The notes under the pieces are model-generated. The model was not told where the DNA came from. It searched no databases and saw only the letters and a list, made by a program, of their open reading frames with translations. From NCBI RefSeq assembly GCF_902490045.1, contig NZ_CABUCJ010000004.1:1-50315 (forward strand): DNA of 50,315 bases, written 5' to 3'. The DNA comes from an uncultured Anaerotruncus sp. (lineage in GTDB: Bacteria > Bacillota > Clostridia > Oscillospirales > Ruminococcaceae). Of this stretch, positions 30,769 through 40,018 are shown one piece after another. How positions within the stretch are numbered: position 1 is the first letter of the stretch; each line of letters opens with the position of its first letter. The position numbers and the translations under genes are program-made.

Positions 30769-31976
30769 CGCGCGCCCTCCCCCTTCAGCGTCTCGACGTC
30801 GACCGCCTCGATCACATCGTCCACGACGTGCAGCTGCCGGATGCCGCGCCTGCGCGCATAGTCGGCGGCCGCGTCAAAGTCATCATAGACACAGTTCTCC
30901 GCGACGAGGCCGTTTTCCGTCAGCGATTTGATGTAGTTGACCGCCTCAGGCAGGTGCCGCTCGTCGGAAAAGACGAGGATATCGGGCGTCTGCGGTGCGG
31001 GTTCCCCGACGACCCGCGCCGCCGGATCAATGTTGACCGCGAAGCCGATCGCCGAGAGCGGCGCGCCGAATTCACCGAGGAGGTTGTCGTACCGACCGCC
31101 CGAGAGCACCGGCTCGCCGACTCCGTCGAAATAGCCGCGGAAGATAAGCCCGGTGTAGTACTCCGCCTGGTTGACCAGGCCGAGGTCGATGATCACGCGG
31201 TCCTCCAGCCCGAGCTGGCAGAGGTCCTCGTAGAGCCCGTGCAGATAGTCGAGGCATTCGAGCGCGCCGTTTTCGGAGAAGAGCTCATAAGCCTTCCCGA
31301 AGACCTCCTCCCCGCCGAACAGCCGGGGCAGATAACCGAGCGCGGCCGCTGCGCGGCTGTCGCCGAAGGGCGCGAGCAGATCGGAAAGCGCCGGGTAGTT
31401 CTTCTGCTCGATGCACTGGCGGATGGACTCCTTGGTGTCCGCCCCGGTGTCGAGCGAATCGATCAGCGCCTTGAAGTAGCCGATATGGCAGAGCTCGATG
31501 CGGAAGCTCTCCCCATTGATGTCCGAAAGCCCCGACGCGGCGAGTTCGACGATCTCCAGATCGCTGCGCAGGGAATTGGAGCCGATCAGCTCGACGCCCG
31601 CCTGGTAGATCTCGCTCGGCTTGCCGCGCATCGTGTGCTCGACGCGGTAGACGTTTTCGCAGTAGTAGAGGCGCAGCGGCATCGGCATGCCGGTCAGGCG
31701 GGTCGCCACCAGCCGCGCGATCGGAATCGTGCAGTCGGGCCGCACGACCATCAGCCGCCCGCGGGTGTCCGAAAGCTTATACATGTTCTCCTGCGGAAAA
31801 TGCGCCGCGGAGGAGCCGAACACGTCATAAAACTCGATCGCGGGGGTAATGACCTGCCGGTAGCCGTGCGAGCGGAACATCGCCGTGAGGCGGCCGACCA
31901 CCTCTTCCCGCGAGACGCACTCGTCGAAGAGCAGGTCGCGGGTGCCGTCGGGGGTGACCTTGTCGTAATGTTTCAT
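30765..31976 (-). CDS. hisZ: ATP phosphoribosyltransferase regulatory subunit HisZ
   Basis: A 403-residue paralogue of histidyl-tRNA synthetase that lacks tRNA charging and serves as the regulatory subunit of short HisG. The class II core is visible: GTRDLLFDE near the start, MYKLSDTRGRLMVVRPDCTI (about 61-80), and GGRYDNLLGEFG (about 285-296). The C-terminal anticodon-binding-like domain is reduced. ATG 31976 with GGGAGGTTCCC upstream. First gene of the operon, behind a strong promoter and a palindrome. Confidence 0.96.
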   Translation of the reverse strand: MKHYDKVTPDGTRDLLFDECVSREEVVGRLTAMFRSHGYRQVITPAIEFYDVFGSSAAHFPQENMYKLSDTRGRLMVVRPDCTIPIARLVATRLTGMPMPLRLYYCENVYRVEHTMRGKPSEIYQAGVELIGSNSLRSDLEIVELAASGLSDINGESFRIELCHIGYFKALIDSLDTGADTKESIRQCIEQKNYPALSDLLAPFGDSRAAAALGYLPRLFGGEEVFGKAYELFSENGALECLDYLHGLYEDLCQLGLEDRVIIDLGLVNQAEYYTGLIFRGYFDGVGEPVLSGGRYDNLLGEFGAPLSAIGFAVNIDPAARVVGEPAPQTPDILVFSDERHLPEAVNYIKSLTENGLVAENCVYDDFDAAADYARRRGIRQLHVVDDVIEAVDVETLKGEGAR

Positions 31977-32008
31977 GGGAACCTCCCGTTTTGCGTCTTG
32001 CTTTAACT

Positions 32009-32024
32009 TGCTAATATATTAGCA
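32009..32024. promoter_or_regulatory. 16-bp perfect palindrome on the his promoter -10
   Basis: TGCTAATATATTAGCA is a perfect palindrome that contains the -10 hexamer of the hisZ promoter. A dimeric repressor bound here would block RNA polymerase. TrpR-family HisR/YerC repressors of histidine genes exist in Firmicutes, but I cannot confirm that this is their site. Confidence 0.55.
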
Positions 32025-32044
32025 TAGTGAAATAACCTTGTCAA
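32016..32044 (-). promoter_or_regulatory. Sigma-A promoter for the histidine operon
   Basis: On the minus strand a consensus TTGACA (32039-32044), a 17-base spacer and TAATAT (32016-32021). The leader to hisZ is short (about 30 bases), with no room for a His leader peptide or T-box, so control is probably by a protein at the overlapping palindrome. Confidence 0.8.
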
Positions 32045-32109
32045 CACCTTGCACAAAGATTCTCCCGTATTTTGCGCCATTCGGCCCAATGTCCCCTGCA
32101 CCGACGGAC

Positions 32110-32290
32110 GCGGGAGGCGTTGAAAGCGGACGCCCCGCCTGCGCCAGACATTTCGGGGCCAGGGAGTTTTTCGTTCTCCCGTATGGTTTGCGCGGCTCTC
32201 CTCACGGGGCGCGGGAGGAGACGGAAACGGGAGACCCGCCTGTGCCAAATGTTTCGGGGTCCAGGGGGACTTTGAAAAGTCCCCCTGGGG
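32110..32290 (-). repeat. Duplicated intergenic repeat between hisZ and polC
   Basis: This 322-base gene-free interval holds two direct copies, 101 bases apart, of a non-coding unit: 32110-32165 and 32211-32268. Shared core: CCCGCCTG, GCCA, TTTCGGGG, CCAGGG. The second copy continues into a perfect hairpin (CCAGGGGGACTT 32261-32272 with AAGTCCCCCTGG 32277-32288) just after the polC stop. The hairpin and the sequence next to it match the element at 19476. It may also help end polC transcripts, although no T-run follows. Confidence 0.7.
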
Positions 32291-32298
32291 CCCGCAGG

Positions 32299-35200
32299 TT
32301 AAAAGAAGGTGACCTGCGAGGTCGCGGGCAGGTCGCCGAGCGCGCCCGCCGCGCGCAGCGTCTCGACAACGGCGCTGGAGACCCCGGCGCGGTTGGAGAT
32401 GTCGTCCGCCGAGATGAAAGATTCGGTCTGCGCCTCTTCCCACAGGCTCTTGGCCGCGGCCTCTCCGACCCCCTTGAGCGCCATGAAGGGCAGGCGGATC
32501 TTGCCGTCCTCCACCTCGTAGAGCTTGTAATGACTCTTGTAGAGATCGACCGGCAGGAATTCAAAGCCGCGCGCCTGGCACTCGTGGATGATCTGCAGCA
32601 TGGTCAGCGTGCCCTCGTCCTTGGCGGAGCGGTCGTTTCCCATCGCGAGCAGGTTCTGGATTTTGCGCTTGGTCGCGGATTTTCCCTGCACCGCCGCCTC
32701 GGCGTCAAAGTCGTCGCCCCGCACGGTGAAGATGACCGCGTAGAAGGCCAGCGGATGGTGCACCTTGAACCAGCAGAGACGGATGGAGGCGATATCGTAG
32801 GCCGCCGCGTGCGCCTTGGGGAACATGTATTTGATCTTAAGGCAGCTGTCGATATACCACTGGGGCACCCCGTGCTCCTTCATCGCCATCATGTGTTCCT
32901 CGGTCAGCAGCTTGGGCGCGTTGCCCTTACGGGTGATCTCCATGATCTTGAACGCCATCTTGGGTTCCAGACCCTTGAGGAGCAGGTAGGTCATGATGCT
33001 GTCGCGCGTTCCGATGACCTCGGAAATCGTGCAGGTTTTGCTCCGGATCAGCTCCTGCGCGTTGCCGAGCCACACGTCGGTGCCGTGGGAGAGGCCGGAA
33101 ATCTGGAGAAGGTCGGAAAAGTTCTTCGGCTGCGCCTCGATGAGCATGCCGCGCACGAAGTTGGTGCCGAATTCGGGAATGCCGAGGGTCCCGGTGTTGC
33201 AGTCGATCTCCTCCGCCGTGACGCCGAGCGCGTCCGGCTTCAAAAAGAGGCTCATGACGGCGGGATCGTTCATCGGCACGTCGTTCACGTCGATGCCGGT
33301 CATGTCCTCGAGGTACTTGTACATCGTCGGGACATCGTGCCCGAGCTCGTCGAGCTTGAGGATCGTGTCATGCAGCGAGTGGAAGTCGAAGTGTGTGGTC
33401 GTGATGTCCGAATTGGCGTCGTCGGCGGGGCGCTGGACCGCCGTGAAGTCGAAGACCTCGTGGTTGGAGGGCACGACGACCATGCCGCCAGGATGCTGTC
33501 CGGTCGTGCGCTTGACGCCGGTGCAGCCGAGCGCGAGCCGCTCCTCCTCCGCGCGGGTCATTACAAGCCCGCGCTCCTGCGCGTACTTCTTCACAAAGCC
33601 GTAGGCGGTCTTTTCCGCGACGGTCGAGATGGTGCCGGCCTTGAAGACGTGGGTCGGGCCGAAAAGCTCCTCGGTGTACTTGTGGATTTTGCTCTGGTAT
33701 TCGCCTGAGAAGTTGAGGTCGATATCAGGCGCCTTGTCCCCGTCAAACCCGAGGAAGGTCTCGAACGGGATGTCGTGGCCGTCCTGCTTATACTTCGTGC
33801 CGCAGACGGGGCAGTTCTTTTCGGGCAGGTCGAAGCCGGAGCCCACCTCGCCCTTGGTAAAGAACTCGCTGTGGCGGCAATTGGGGCAGTAATAATGGGG
33901 CGGCAGGGGGTTGACCTCCGAGATGCCCGCCATCGTCGCCACAAAGGAGGAGCCGACCGAACCGCGGGAGCCCACCTTGTAGCCGCCCTCCTCGCTCTTG
34001 GCGACGAGCTTCTGCGCAATCATATAGAGCACCGCGAAGCCGTGCTTGATGATCGAGCCGAGCTCCCGCTCGAGCCGCTTGGACACCAGCTCGGGGACCT
34101 GCCCCTCAAAGCCGTACATCTTCATCGTCCGTTCACGGGTGATCCGCTGGAGGTCCTCCTCCGAGCCGGGGATCGTCGGGGTGAAGGTGCCGTTGGGAAT
34201 CGGCTTGACGTCGCTTTCGATCATGTCCGCGATGCGGTTGGGGTTGTCGATGACGACCTCGTGCGCCTTCTGGGGGCCGAGATATTCAAATTCCCGGAGC
34301 ATTTCATCGGTCGTGCGGAAGTAGAGGGGCGCCTGCTGGTCGGCGTCGGAAAATCCCATGCCCGCCATCAGGATGGCGCGGAACTTCGCGTCGCCAGCGT
34401 CCATGAAGTGCACGTCGCAGGTCGCCACAACGGGGATGTTCAGCTTTTCACCGAGCTTCACGACCGTCTCGTTGAACTCCCTGATGCCGTTTTCATCCGG
34501 TACGATGTTGTTGCGCACCATGAATTCGTTGTTGCCGAGCGGCTGGATCTCCAGGTAGTCGTAAAATTTGGCGATGTCGCAGAGGTCCCCCCAGCTCTTG
34601 CCCTCGACAATCGCGCGGTAGAGCTGCCCCGCCTCGCACGCGCTGCCGATCAGGAGTCCCTCGCGGTGCTCCATCAGCTTGGATTTGGGGATGCGCGGAT
34701 GGCGCGAATAGCAGTCGAGGTGGGAGAGGGACACGAGGCGGTAGAGATTTTTGAGCCCCGTGAGGTTTTTGACCAGGATGATCTGGTGGTAGGTGGGGGA
34801 TTTTTTCACGTCGACCGCCGCGAGCGAGGTGTTGATCCGGTCGATGCTTTTGCAGCCCTTCTCAGATTTGAGGATGTCGATCATCCTTAAAAAGATGCGC
34901 GCGAGCATCTCCGCGTCGTCGCAGGCGCGGTGGTGGTTGAAGTCGCCCAGTCCGAGATGCTTGGCGACGAGGTCGAGCTTATGCTTTTTGAGCTCGGGGA
35001 AAAGGGACCGCGAAAGGATGACCGTGTCGATCGCGGCAAAGTGGTAGGGCATGCGGCAGCGGCGCGCCGCCTGCTTCAGGAAGCTCGTGTCGAAGGGGGC
35101 GTTGTGCGCGACGAGCACCGCCTCGTCCCCGCCGCAGAACGCATAGAAAGCGGCGAGCGCCTCCGACTCGGAGGGCGCGCCGCGCACGTCGTCGTCGGTG

Positions 35201-36642
35201 ATGCCGGTGAGCTCGGTGATCTTGGGCGGGATCGCCCGCTCGGGATTCACAAAGGTGTTGAAGCGGTCGACAACTTCCCCGCCCGACAGCTTGACCGCGC
35301 CGATCTCGGTGATCCGTTCGGTCGCGGCGGAAAGGCCGGTCGTCTCGAGGTCGAAGACGATGATCTCCCGGTCGAAGCCGCCCGCGGCACGGCCGCTCAC
35401 GGCCTGCACGACGTCGTCGACGAAGTAGGCCTCCACGCCGTAGATGATTTTGATATCCCCGCCCTTTTTGCGGATCGCGTTCTGGGCGTTCACCGCGTCG
35501 GGGAATGCCTGCACGACCCCATGGTCGGTGATCGCGACCGCCCTGTGGCCGAATTCGAAGGCGCGGCGGACGAGCTTGTCCGCCGGGGTCAGACCGTCCA
35601 TCGCCGACATATTGGAATGCATATGTAGTTCCACCCGCTTCTCCTCAGCGGTGTCGCGGCGCGGGACCTTCTTCACGGTGGCGATGCTGTCGGGGCGCAG
35701 GACGTTTTCGTGGTCGAAGCGGTCGTACTCGACCAGCCCGTACATCACCACGGTGTCCCCCACCTTGAGCTCGTCGAGCGCCTTGATCTTCTTATCCATC
35801 CGCCCGATGACCTTTGCGCAGTAGGAGCCGGTATAGTCGGTAAAGTAGATCGAAAGGATCAGCGTCTTCTCGTCCCGGCTGGTGCGCCGGTCGATCTTGA
35901 AGACGTCCCCCCAGACGGTGACGCTGCCGCTTTCGATGTTCACCCCCGCCATCTCGGCCGGACGGCCCTTGGGCGGATTGCCGTAGAGCGCGACCATCGA
36001 GCCGGGCTCGAAGGGCAGGTCGTGCGCGTCAAAGCTGAGCCGCGCCGCAGCGGGAACGACCGCGCCGTTTTCGAGCTTCTTCTCCGCACGCTGGGCGGGG
36101 GGCGGAGAATATTTGATCGGCGCGGGACGCGCCTTGTCCATCGTTTCATGGTAGACGTCGCTGTCGGGCGCGACGTCGAGCACCCCGTCGAAGAGGACCC
36201 GGACCTCCCGCCCGAACTCCTCGCGGATGACGGCGGAAATCTTCTGGGCGCAGTGGATCTCCTCGAGGAAGGGGCCGCCGCCGTGGCTGAGGTAGACGCG
36301 CAGCGTGTCCCCCGAGAGGTCGGCGCGGCTGCCGGTAAAAAAGCCGTTGACCGGCACCCCCTCGCCGCCGAGGCGGGCGATGATTTCGGGCAGGTAGTCG
36401 CTCGAAAAGAGCTCGCCCGGATAGCGCGGGCAGACCGCCGCCGTGTCGAGGGTGAGCGCCCCCTCCAGCTTGCGTGCGAGTTCGGACAGCGCGCCGCGCG
36501 GCACCAGCTCGTCCAAAACGAGCGTGACGGCCAGCGCGCGCCGCGCCTGGTCGAGCCGAAGCCCGCAGATTTCGCCGCGCGCTGCGGCGCAGCCGGGGAC
36601 GAGCTCTATGTAATCGCCGAATATCTCGATGAATGACGCCAA
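32299..36642 (-). CDS. polC: DNA polymerase III alpha subunit, PolC type
   Basis: About 1447 residues, the main replicative polymerase of low-GC Gram-positive bacteria, with built-in proofreading. Order: N-terminal domain, OB fold (about 215-290), PHP domain starting VELHMHSN (about 335), a DnaQ-like 3'-5' exonuclease inserted in it (FDLETTG, about 430), PHP remainder, zinc module (CPNC and CPVC, about 920-945), palm with the catalytic PDIDLNF (about 974), fingers and a C-terminal helix-hairpin-helix. The likely start is TTG 36642, nine bases after GAGGAG; a TTG at 36651 abuts that site. It ends the cluster that begins at pyrH. Full length, no frame disruption. Confidence 0.97.
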   Translation of the reverse strand: MASFIEIFGDYIELVPGCAAARGEICGLRLDQARRALAVTLVLDELVPRGALSELARKLEGALTLDTAAVCPRYPGELFSSDYLPEIIARLGGEGVPVNGFFTGSRADLSGDTLRVYLSHGGGPFLEEIHCAQKISAVIREEFGREVRVLFDGVLDVAPDSDVYHETMDKARPAPIKYSPPPAQRAEKKLENGAVVPAAARLSFDAHDLPFEPGSMVALYGNPPKGRPAEMAGVNIESGSVTVWGDVFKIDRRTSRDEKTLILSIYFTDYTGSYCAKVIGRMDKKIKALDELKVGDTVVMYGLVEYDRFDHENVLRPDSIATVKKVPRRDTAEEKRVELHMHSNMSAMDGLTPADKLVRRAFEFGHRAVAITDHGVVQAFPDAVNAQNAIRKKGGDIKIIYGVEAYFVDDVVQAVSGRAAGGFDREIIVFDLETTGLSAATERITEIGAVKLSGGEVVDRFNTFVNPERAIPPKITELTGITDDDVRGAPSESEALAAFYAFCGGDEAVLVAHNAPFDTSFLKQAARRCRMPYHFAAIDTVILSRSLFPELKKHKLDLVAKHLGLGDFNHHRACDDAEMLARIFLRMIDILKSEKGCKSIDRINTSLAAVDVKKSPTYHQIILVKNLTGLKNLYRLVSLSHLDCYSRHPRIPKSKLMEHREGLLIGSACEAGQLYRAIVEGKSWGDLCDIAKFYDYLEIQPLGNNEFMVRNNIVPDENGIREFNETVVKLGEKLNIPVVATCDVHFMDAGDAKFRAILMAGMGFSDADQQAPLYFRTTDEMLREFEYLGPQKAHEVVIDNPNRIADMIESDVKPIPNGTFTPTIPGSEEDLQRITRERTMKMYGFEGQVPELVSKRLERELGSIIKHGFAVLYMIAQKLVAKSEEGGYKVGSRGSVGSSFVATMAGISEVNPLPPHYYCPNCRHSEFFTKGEVGSGFDLPEKNCPVCGTKYKQDGHDIPFETFLGFDGDKAPDIDLNFSGEYQSKIHKYTEELFGPTHVFKAGTISTVAEKTAYGFVKKYAQERGLVMTRAEEERLALGCTGVKRTTGQHPGGMVVVPSNHEVFDFTAVQRPADDANSDITTTHFDFHSLHDTILKLDELGHDVPTMYKYLEDMTGIDVNDVPMNDPAVMSLFLKPDALGVTAEEIDCNTGTLGIPEFGTNFVRGMLIEAQPKNFSDLLQISGLSHGTDVWLGNAQELIRSKTCTISEVIGTRDSIMTYLLLKGLEPKMAFKIMEITRKGNAPKLLTEEHMMAMKEHGVPQWYIDSCLKIKYMFPKAHAAAYDIASIRLCWFKVHHPLAFYAVIFTVRGDDFDAEAAVQGKSATKRKIQNLLAMGNDRSAKDEGTLTMLQIIHECQARGFEFLPVDLYKSHYKLYEVEDGKIRLPFMALKGVGEAAAKSLWEEAQTESFISADDISNRAGVSSAVVETLRAAGALGDLPATSQVTFF

Positions 36643-36662
36643 AACAGACAACTCCTCAAACC

Positions 36663-37697
36663 CTACAGTTTTTCAATCTCCCGGAGCAGCACGTCCACGA
36701 TCTGGTCCTCGGGGTATTTCCCAACGGGAACTCCCTTTTTGAAGAGGAGCGCCTCCCCGTTTCCGCCCGCGATGCCGATGTCCGCCTCCCGCGCTTCCCC
36801 CGGTCCGTTGACGGCGCAGCCCATGACAGCCACCTTTATATCCTTGCGGCAGTCCGCGAGCGCCTCCTCCACCCTGCCCGCCAGGGAGATGAGGTCGATC
36901 TTCGTGCGTCCGCAGGTCGGGCAGGAGACGACCTCCGGCCCCCTGCCCCTGCCCACGGCCTTGAGGATGTCGCGGGCGGCGCGCACCTCCTCGACCGGAT
37001 CGGCGGTCAGCGAGACGCGGATGGTGTCGCCGATGCCGTCGCAGAGCAGCGACCCGATGCCCACCGCCGACTTGATGAGCCCCATGCGGGCGGTGCCCGC
37101 CTCGGTCACGCCGAGGTGGAGCGGACAGCCGAGCTGCTCCGCGGCCAGCCGGTAGGCCTCGATCATCGTGGGGACGTGCGACGACTTGATGGACACGACG
37201 ATGTCGGTAAAGTCGAACTTTTCCAGCAGGCGCGCGTGGTATAGGGCGCTGTCGACCAGCGCCTGAGGGGTCGGCGCGCCGTATTTTGCGAGGATGTGCT
37301 TTTCCAGCGAGCCGGAGTTGACCCCGATGCGGATGGGCACCCCCGCCGCCCTGCACGCGTCCGCGACCTGCTTTACGCGGTCCTCCCCGCCGATGTTGCC
37401 GGGGTTAAGGCGGATTTTGTCCACCCCCGCCGCCACGCAGTCGAGCGCGATGCGGTAGTCGAAGTGGATGTCCGCGACGAGCGGGACGGAGACCGCCGCC
37501 TTGATCGCGGGGACCAGCCGGACCGCCTCCCGGTCGGGCACGGCGGCGCGGATGATATCGCAGCCCGCGGCCTCGAGCGCCTTTGCCTGCGCGACGCTGC
37601 CCGCAACGTCCTCAGCGGGCACGTTCAGCATCGACTGCACCGCGATGGGACTTCCGCCGCCGATCGTCACATTCCCGATTTTTACTTTCCCTGTCAT
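36663..37697 (-). CDS. ispG: 4-hydroxy-3-methylbut-2-enyl diphosphate synthase (flavodoxin)
   Basis: A 344-residue IspG (GcpE), the iron-sulfur enzyme of the non-mevalonate isoprenoid pathway that reduces the cyclic diphosphate to HMBPP. TIM-barrel start IGNVTIGGGSPIAVQSMLN and IRLNPGNIG; the C-terminal cluster domain has SCPTCGR, VMGCAVNGPGE and AREADIGIAGG with three Cys and a Glu as cluster ligands. ATG 37697, fifteen bases after rseP. With dxr and uppS in the same cluster it covers much of the route to undecaprenyl phosphate. Confidence 0.97.
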   Translation of the reverse strand: MTGKVKIGNVTIGGGSPIAVQSMLNVPAEDVAGSVAQAKALEAAGCDIIRAAVPDREAVRLVPAIKAAVSVPLVADIHFDYRIALDCVAAGVDKIRLNPGNIGGEDRVKQVADACRAAGVPIRIGVNSGSLEKHILAKYGAPTPQALVDSALYHARLLEKFDFTDIVVSIKSSHVPTMIEAYRLAAEQLGCPLHLGVTEAGTARMGLIKSAVGIGSLLCDGIGDTIRVSLTADPVEEVRAARDILKAVGRGRGPEVVSCPTCGRTKIDLISLAGRVEEALADCRKDIKVAVMGCAVNGPGEAREADIGIAGGNGEALLFKKGVPVGKYPEDQIVDVLLREIEKL

Positions 37698-37712
37698 CCG
37701 TTCACATCCCGT

Positions 37713-38738
37713 CTAGAAGAATCGCAGGATATCGTTGAAGGTTACCACCAGCATCAGCCCCATCAGCAGGACGAACCCCGCCGTATGGATGATCCCCTCG
37801 TATTTGGGGTTTACCGGGCGGCGGATCACCAGCTCGATCAGCAAAAAGAGCAGCCGCCCGCCGTCGAGCGCGGGCACTGGCAAAAGGTTGAACACGCCGA
37901 TGTTGACGGTGATGAACCCGACGAGCAGCAGGAGCGTCTTGATTCCCGCCATGCTCGCCTGCCCGATGACCGTCGAAACCCCGACCGGCCCGGAGAGCTC
38001 CGCAAGGGTGAAGTTTCCGGTGATCAGGTTGATGAAGGACATCCACACCTGCCGCACGATCGAAAACATCCATAAAACGGTGTACCGCACGCTGCTCCAA
38101 AAGGTCTTGGGCGCGGAATTGACGTAAAAATCGAGGTTGATGACCTTGGTACCGTCCTCCATGACCTGCATGCCGAAGTCGATGTCCCTGAGCTCGAGCT
38201 TTTCCCCGCCGCGCAGGACGGTGAAGCTGACGACGCCGTCCTTGTCGCTCACCATCGAAAAGGAGATGTCGTTGGAGGTGAAGACACGGCTGCCGTTGAC
38301 CCGCAGGATCTGGTCCCCCGCCTGGAGCCGCGCGTTGCTCTGCGCGCCCTCGTGAAACCCGCCGACCACCGTCGTGGGCAGGCTCTGGCGCATCCCCACG
38401 AGGATCGACAGGATGAGAAAGCCCAGCAGCAGGTTCATCAGCGCGCCCGCGCAGACGAAGAGGATCCGTTTCCACAGCCGCACGTTGCAGTAGGCGCGCG
38501 GGTCGGAGCTGTCCTCGTCCTCCCCCTCGACCGCGACATAGCCGCCGATCGGCAGGGCGCGCAGGGCGTATTTGGTTTCGCCGCGCTGGGTGGACCAGAT
38601 CGCGGGACCCATGCCGAGCGCAAATTCGTTGACCCGCATCCCCGAGAGCTTGCCGACCGTAAAATGGCCGAGCTCATGGACGAAGATGAGCAGCCCGAAC
38701 ACGAGAACCGCGACAACGACCTGAAAGACAATACTCAT
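37713..38738 (-). CDS. rseP: RseP/RasP intramembrane zinc metalloprotease
   Basis: A 341-residue site-2-type protease that cuts membrane anti-sigma factors and leftover signal peptides. Zinc site HELGH in the first helix (about residue 21), a central PDZ domain (about 110-190) with GDQILRVNG, and the second metal motif PVPALDGGRLLF (about 285). Four membrane helices. The start is not clear: ATG 38738 puts HELGH at the usual distance; GTG 38762 (eight codons earlier) has a poor Shine-Dalgarno too. It lies between dxr and ispG, the common order in Clostridia. Confidence 0.94.
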   Translation of the reverse strand: MSIVFQVVVAVLVFGLLIFVHELGHFTVGKLSGMRVNEFALGMGPAIWSTQRGETKYALRALPIGGYVAVEGEDEDSSDPRAYCNVRLWKRILFVCAGALMNLLLGFLILSILVGMRQSLPTTVVGGFHEGAQSNARLQAGDQILRVNGSRVFTSNDISFSMVSDKDGVVSFTVLRGGEKLELRDIDFGMQVMEDGTKVINLDFYVNSAPKTFWSSVRYTVLWMFSIVRQVWMSFINLITGNFTLAELSGPVGVSTVIGQASMAGIKTLLLLVGFITVNIGVFNLLPVPALDGGRLLFLLIELVIRRPVNPKYEGIIHTAGFVLLMGLMLVVTFNDILRFF

Positions 38739-38832
38739 AGAACGCAACACATTCCAATCCACATAAAATCGCCTGCATACGGCGGCGCTACTATCATAGT
38801 ATTCTTACCGGCGCGCGCAATATTCCGGCGGA

Positions 38833-40008
38833 TTACCGGCGCGCGCAGTACGCTTCGGCAAGCTCCCGCGCCGTCCGCTCCGCCTCGAGCACCTCTTCCA
38901 ACGTGTAAAGTTCTTCAGCGTTACAGGGAAAGTGCTCCAATATGTACCCGACGCACCGTCCGATTTCAAGGAACCCGAGCGATCCGGACAGGAAGCGGCC
39001 GACCGCATACTCGTTGGCAGCGTTGACCGCGCAGGGATAGAGCCCGCCGCGCTTTGCCGCCTCGATGCAGAAACCCAGGCAGGCGAACGTCCCGTAGTCG
39101 GGTTTTTCAAAGGTGAGGCCGCCGCAGTCGGTCAGAGACAGGCGCTTCGCCCCGGTCGGCGCGCGGTGCGGCCAGGTCAGCGCGTACTGTATGGGCACCG
39201 CCATGTCGGGCGTGCCCATCTGGGCGATCACCGCGCCGTCGGCGTACTCCACCGCCGAATGGACGACGCTCTGCGGGTGCACGACGATCTCGATCTGATC
39301 GGGCGACAGCCCGAAGAGCCACATCGCCTCGATGAATTCGAGTCCCTTGTTCATGAGCGTCGCGGAATCGACGGTAATCTTCGCGCCCATCGACCAGTTG
39401 GGATGTTTGAGCGCGTCCGCGGCGGTCATCCCCTCAAGCTCCGCGGCGGTTTTGCCGCGGAACGGCCCGCCCGACGCGGTGAGGATGATCTTTCGGAGCG
39501 CCGCGCGGTCGCTGCCCTGCAGCGACTGGAAGATCGCGCTGTGCTCGCTGTCGACAGGCAGCACCTTTACCCCGTTTTCCTCCGCCGCGTTCATCACGAG
39601 CCGTCCGCCTGCGACGAGCGTCTCCTTGTTGGCGAGCGCGACCGTCTTTTTGGCCGCGATGGCGGCGAGCGTCGGGCGCAGGCCCACCATCCCCACCACC
39701 GCGTTGCACACCACATCCGCGCCGGGAAGCGAAGCGGCCTCGCACATCCCCTCCACGCCCGCCAGCAGCCGGATATCGGTATCCGCGAGGCGGGTTTTCA
39801 GGTCCGCGTAGGCCGTTTTGTCCGAAACGACAACACAGCGAGGGTGAAACTCCCTCGCCTGCGTTTCCAGCAGGGCGGCGTTCCTGTTTGCGGCAAGCAC
39901 GTCGACCCCATATCCGAGATTTTTACAGCAACGAAGCGTCTGGGTGCCGATCGAGCCGGTCGACCCCAGAAGCGCGATTGTTTTCTTCAAATTCTGCCCC
40001 GCCTTCAT
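38833..40008 (-). CDS. dxr: 1-deoxy-D-xylulose 5-phosphate reductoisomerase
   Basis: A 391-residue NADPH enzyme, the committed step of the non-mevalonate pathway. NADPH loop LLGSTGSIGTQTL at the start, then LANKETLVAGG, the metal and substrate motif SEHSAIFQ, the SGGPFRG loop, and HPNWSMGAKITVDSATLMNKG (positions about 195-215). ATG 40008 has no clear Shine-Dalgarno; a TTG six codons later (39990) has GGCGGGG seven bases away and leaves the conserved N-terminus intact, so the true start may be there. It lies 10 bases after cdsA. Full length. Confidence 0.96.
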   Translation of the reverse strand: MKAGQNLKKTIALLGSTGSIGTQTLRCCKNLGYGVDVLAANRNAALLETQAREFHPRCVVVSDKTAYADLKTRLADTDIRLLAGVEGMCEAASLPGADVVCNAVVGMVGLRPTLAAIAAKKTVALANKETLVAGGRLVMNAAEENGVKVLPVDSEHSAIFQSLQGSDRAALRKIILTASGGPFRGKTAAELEGMTAADALKHPNWSMGAKITVDSATLMNKGLEFIEAMWLFGLSPDQIEIVVHPQSVVHSAVEYADGAVIAQMGTPDMAVPIQYALTWPHRAPTGAKRLSLTDCGGLTFEKPDYGTFACLGFCIEAAKRGGLYPCAVNAANEYAVGRFLSGSLGFLEIGRCVGYILEHFPCNAEELYTLEEVLEAERTARELAEAYCARR

Positions 40009-40018
40009 TGATATGTAC

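Noticed and set aside
31977..32060. Possible histidine leader peptide or T-box before hisZ
   Set aside because: The predicted leader is about 30 bases and contains no His codon run or T-box motif.
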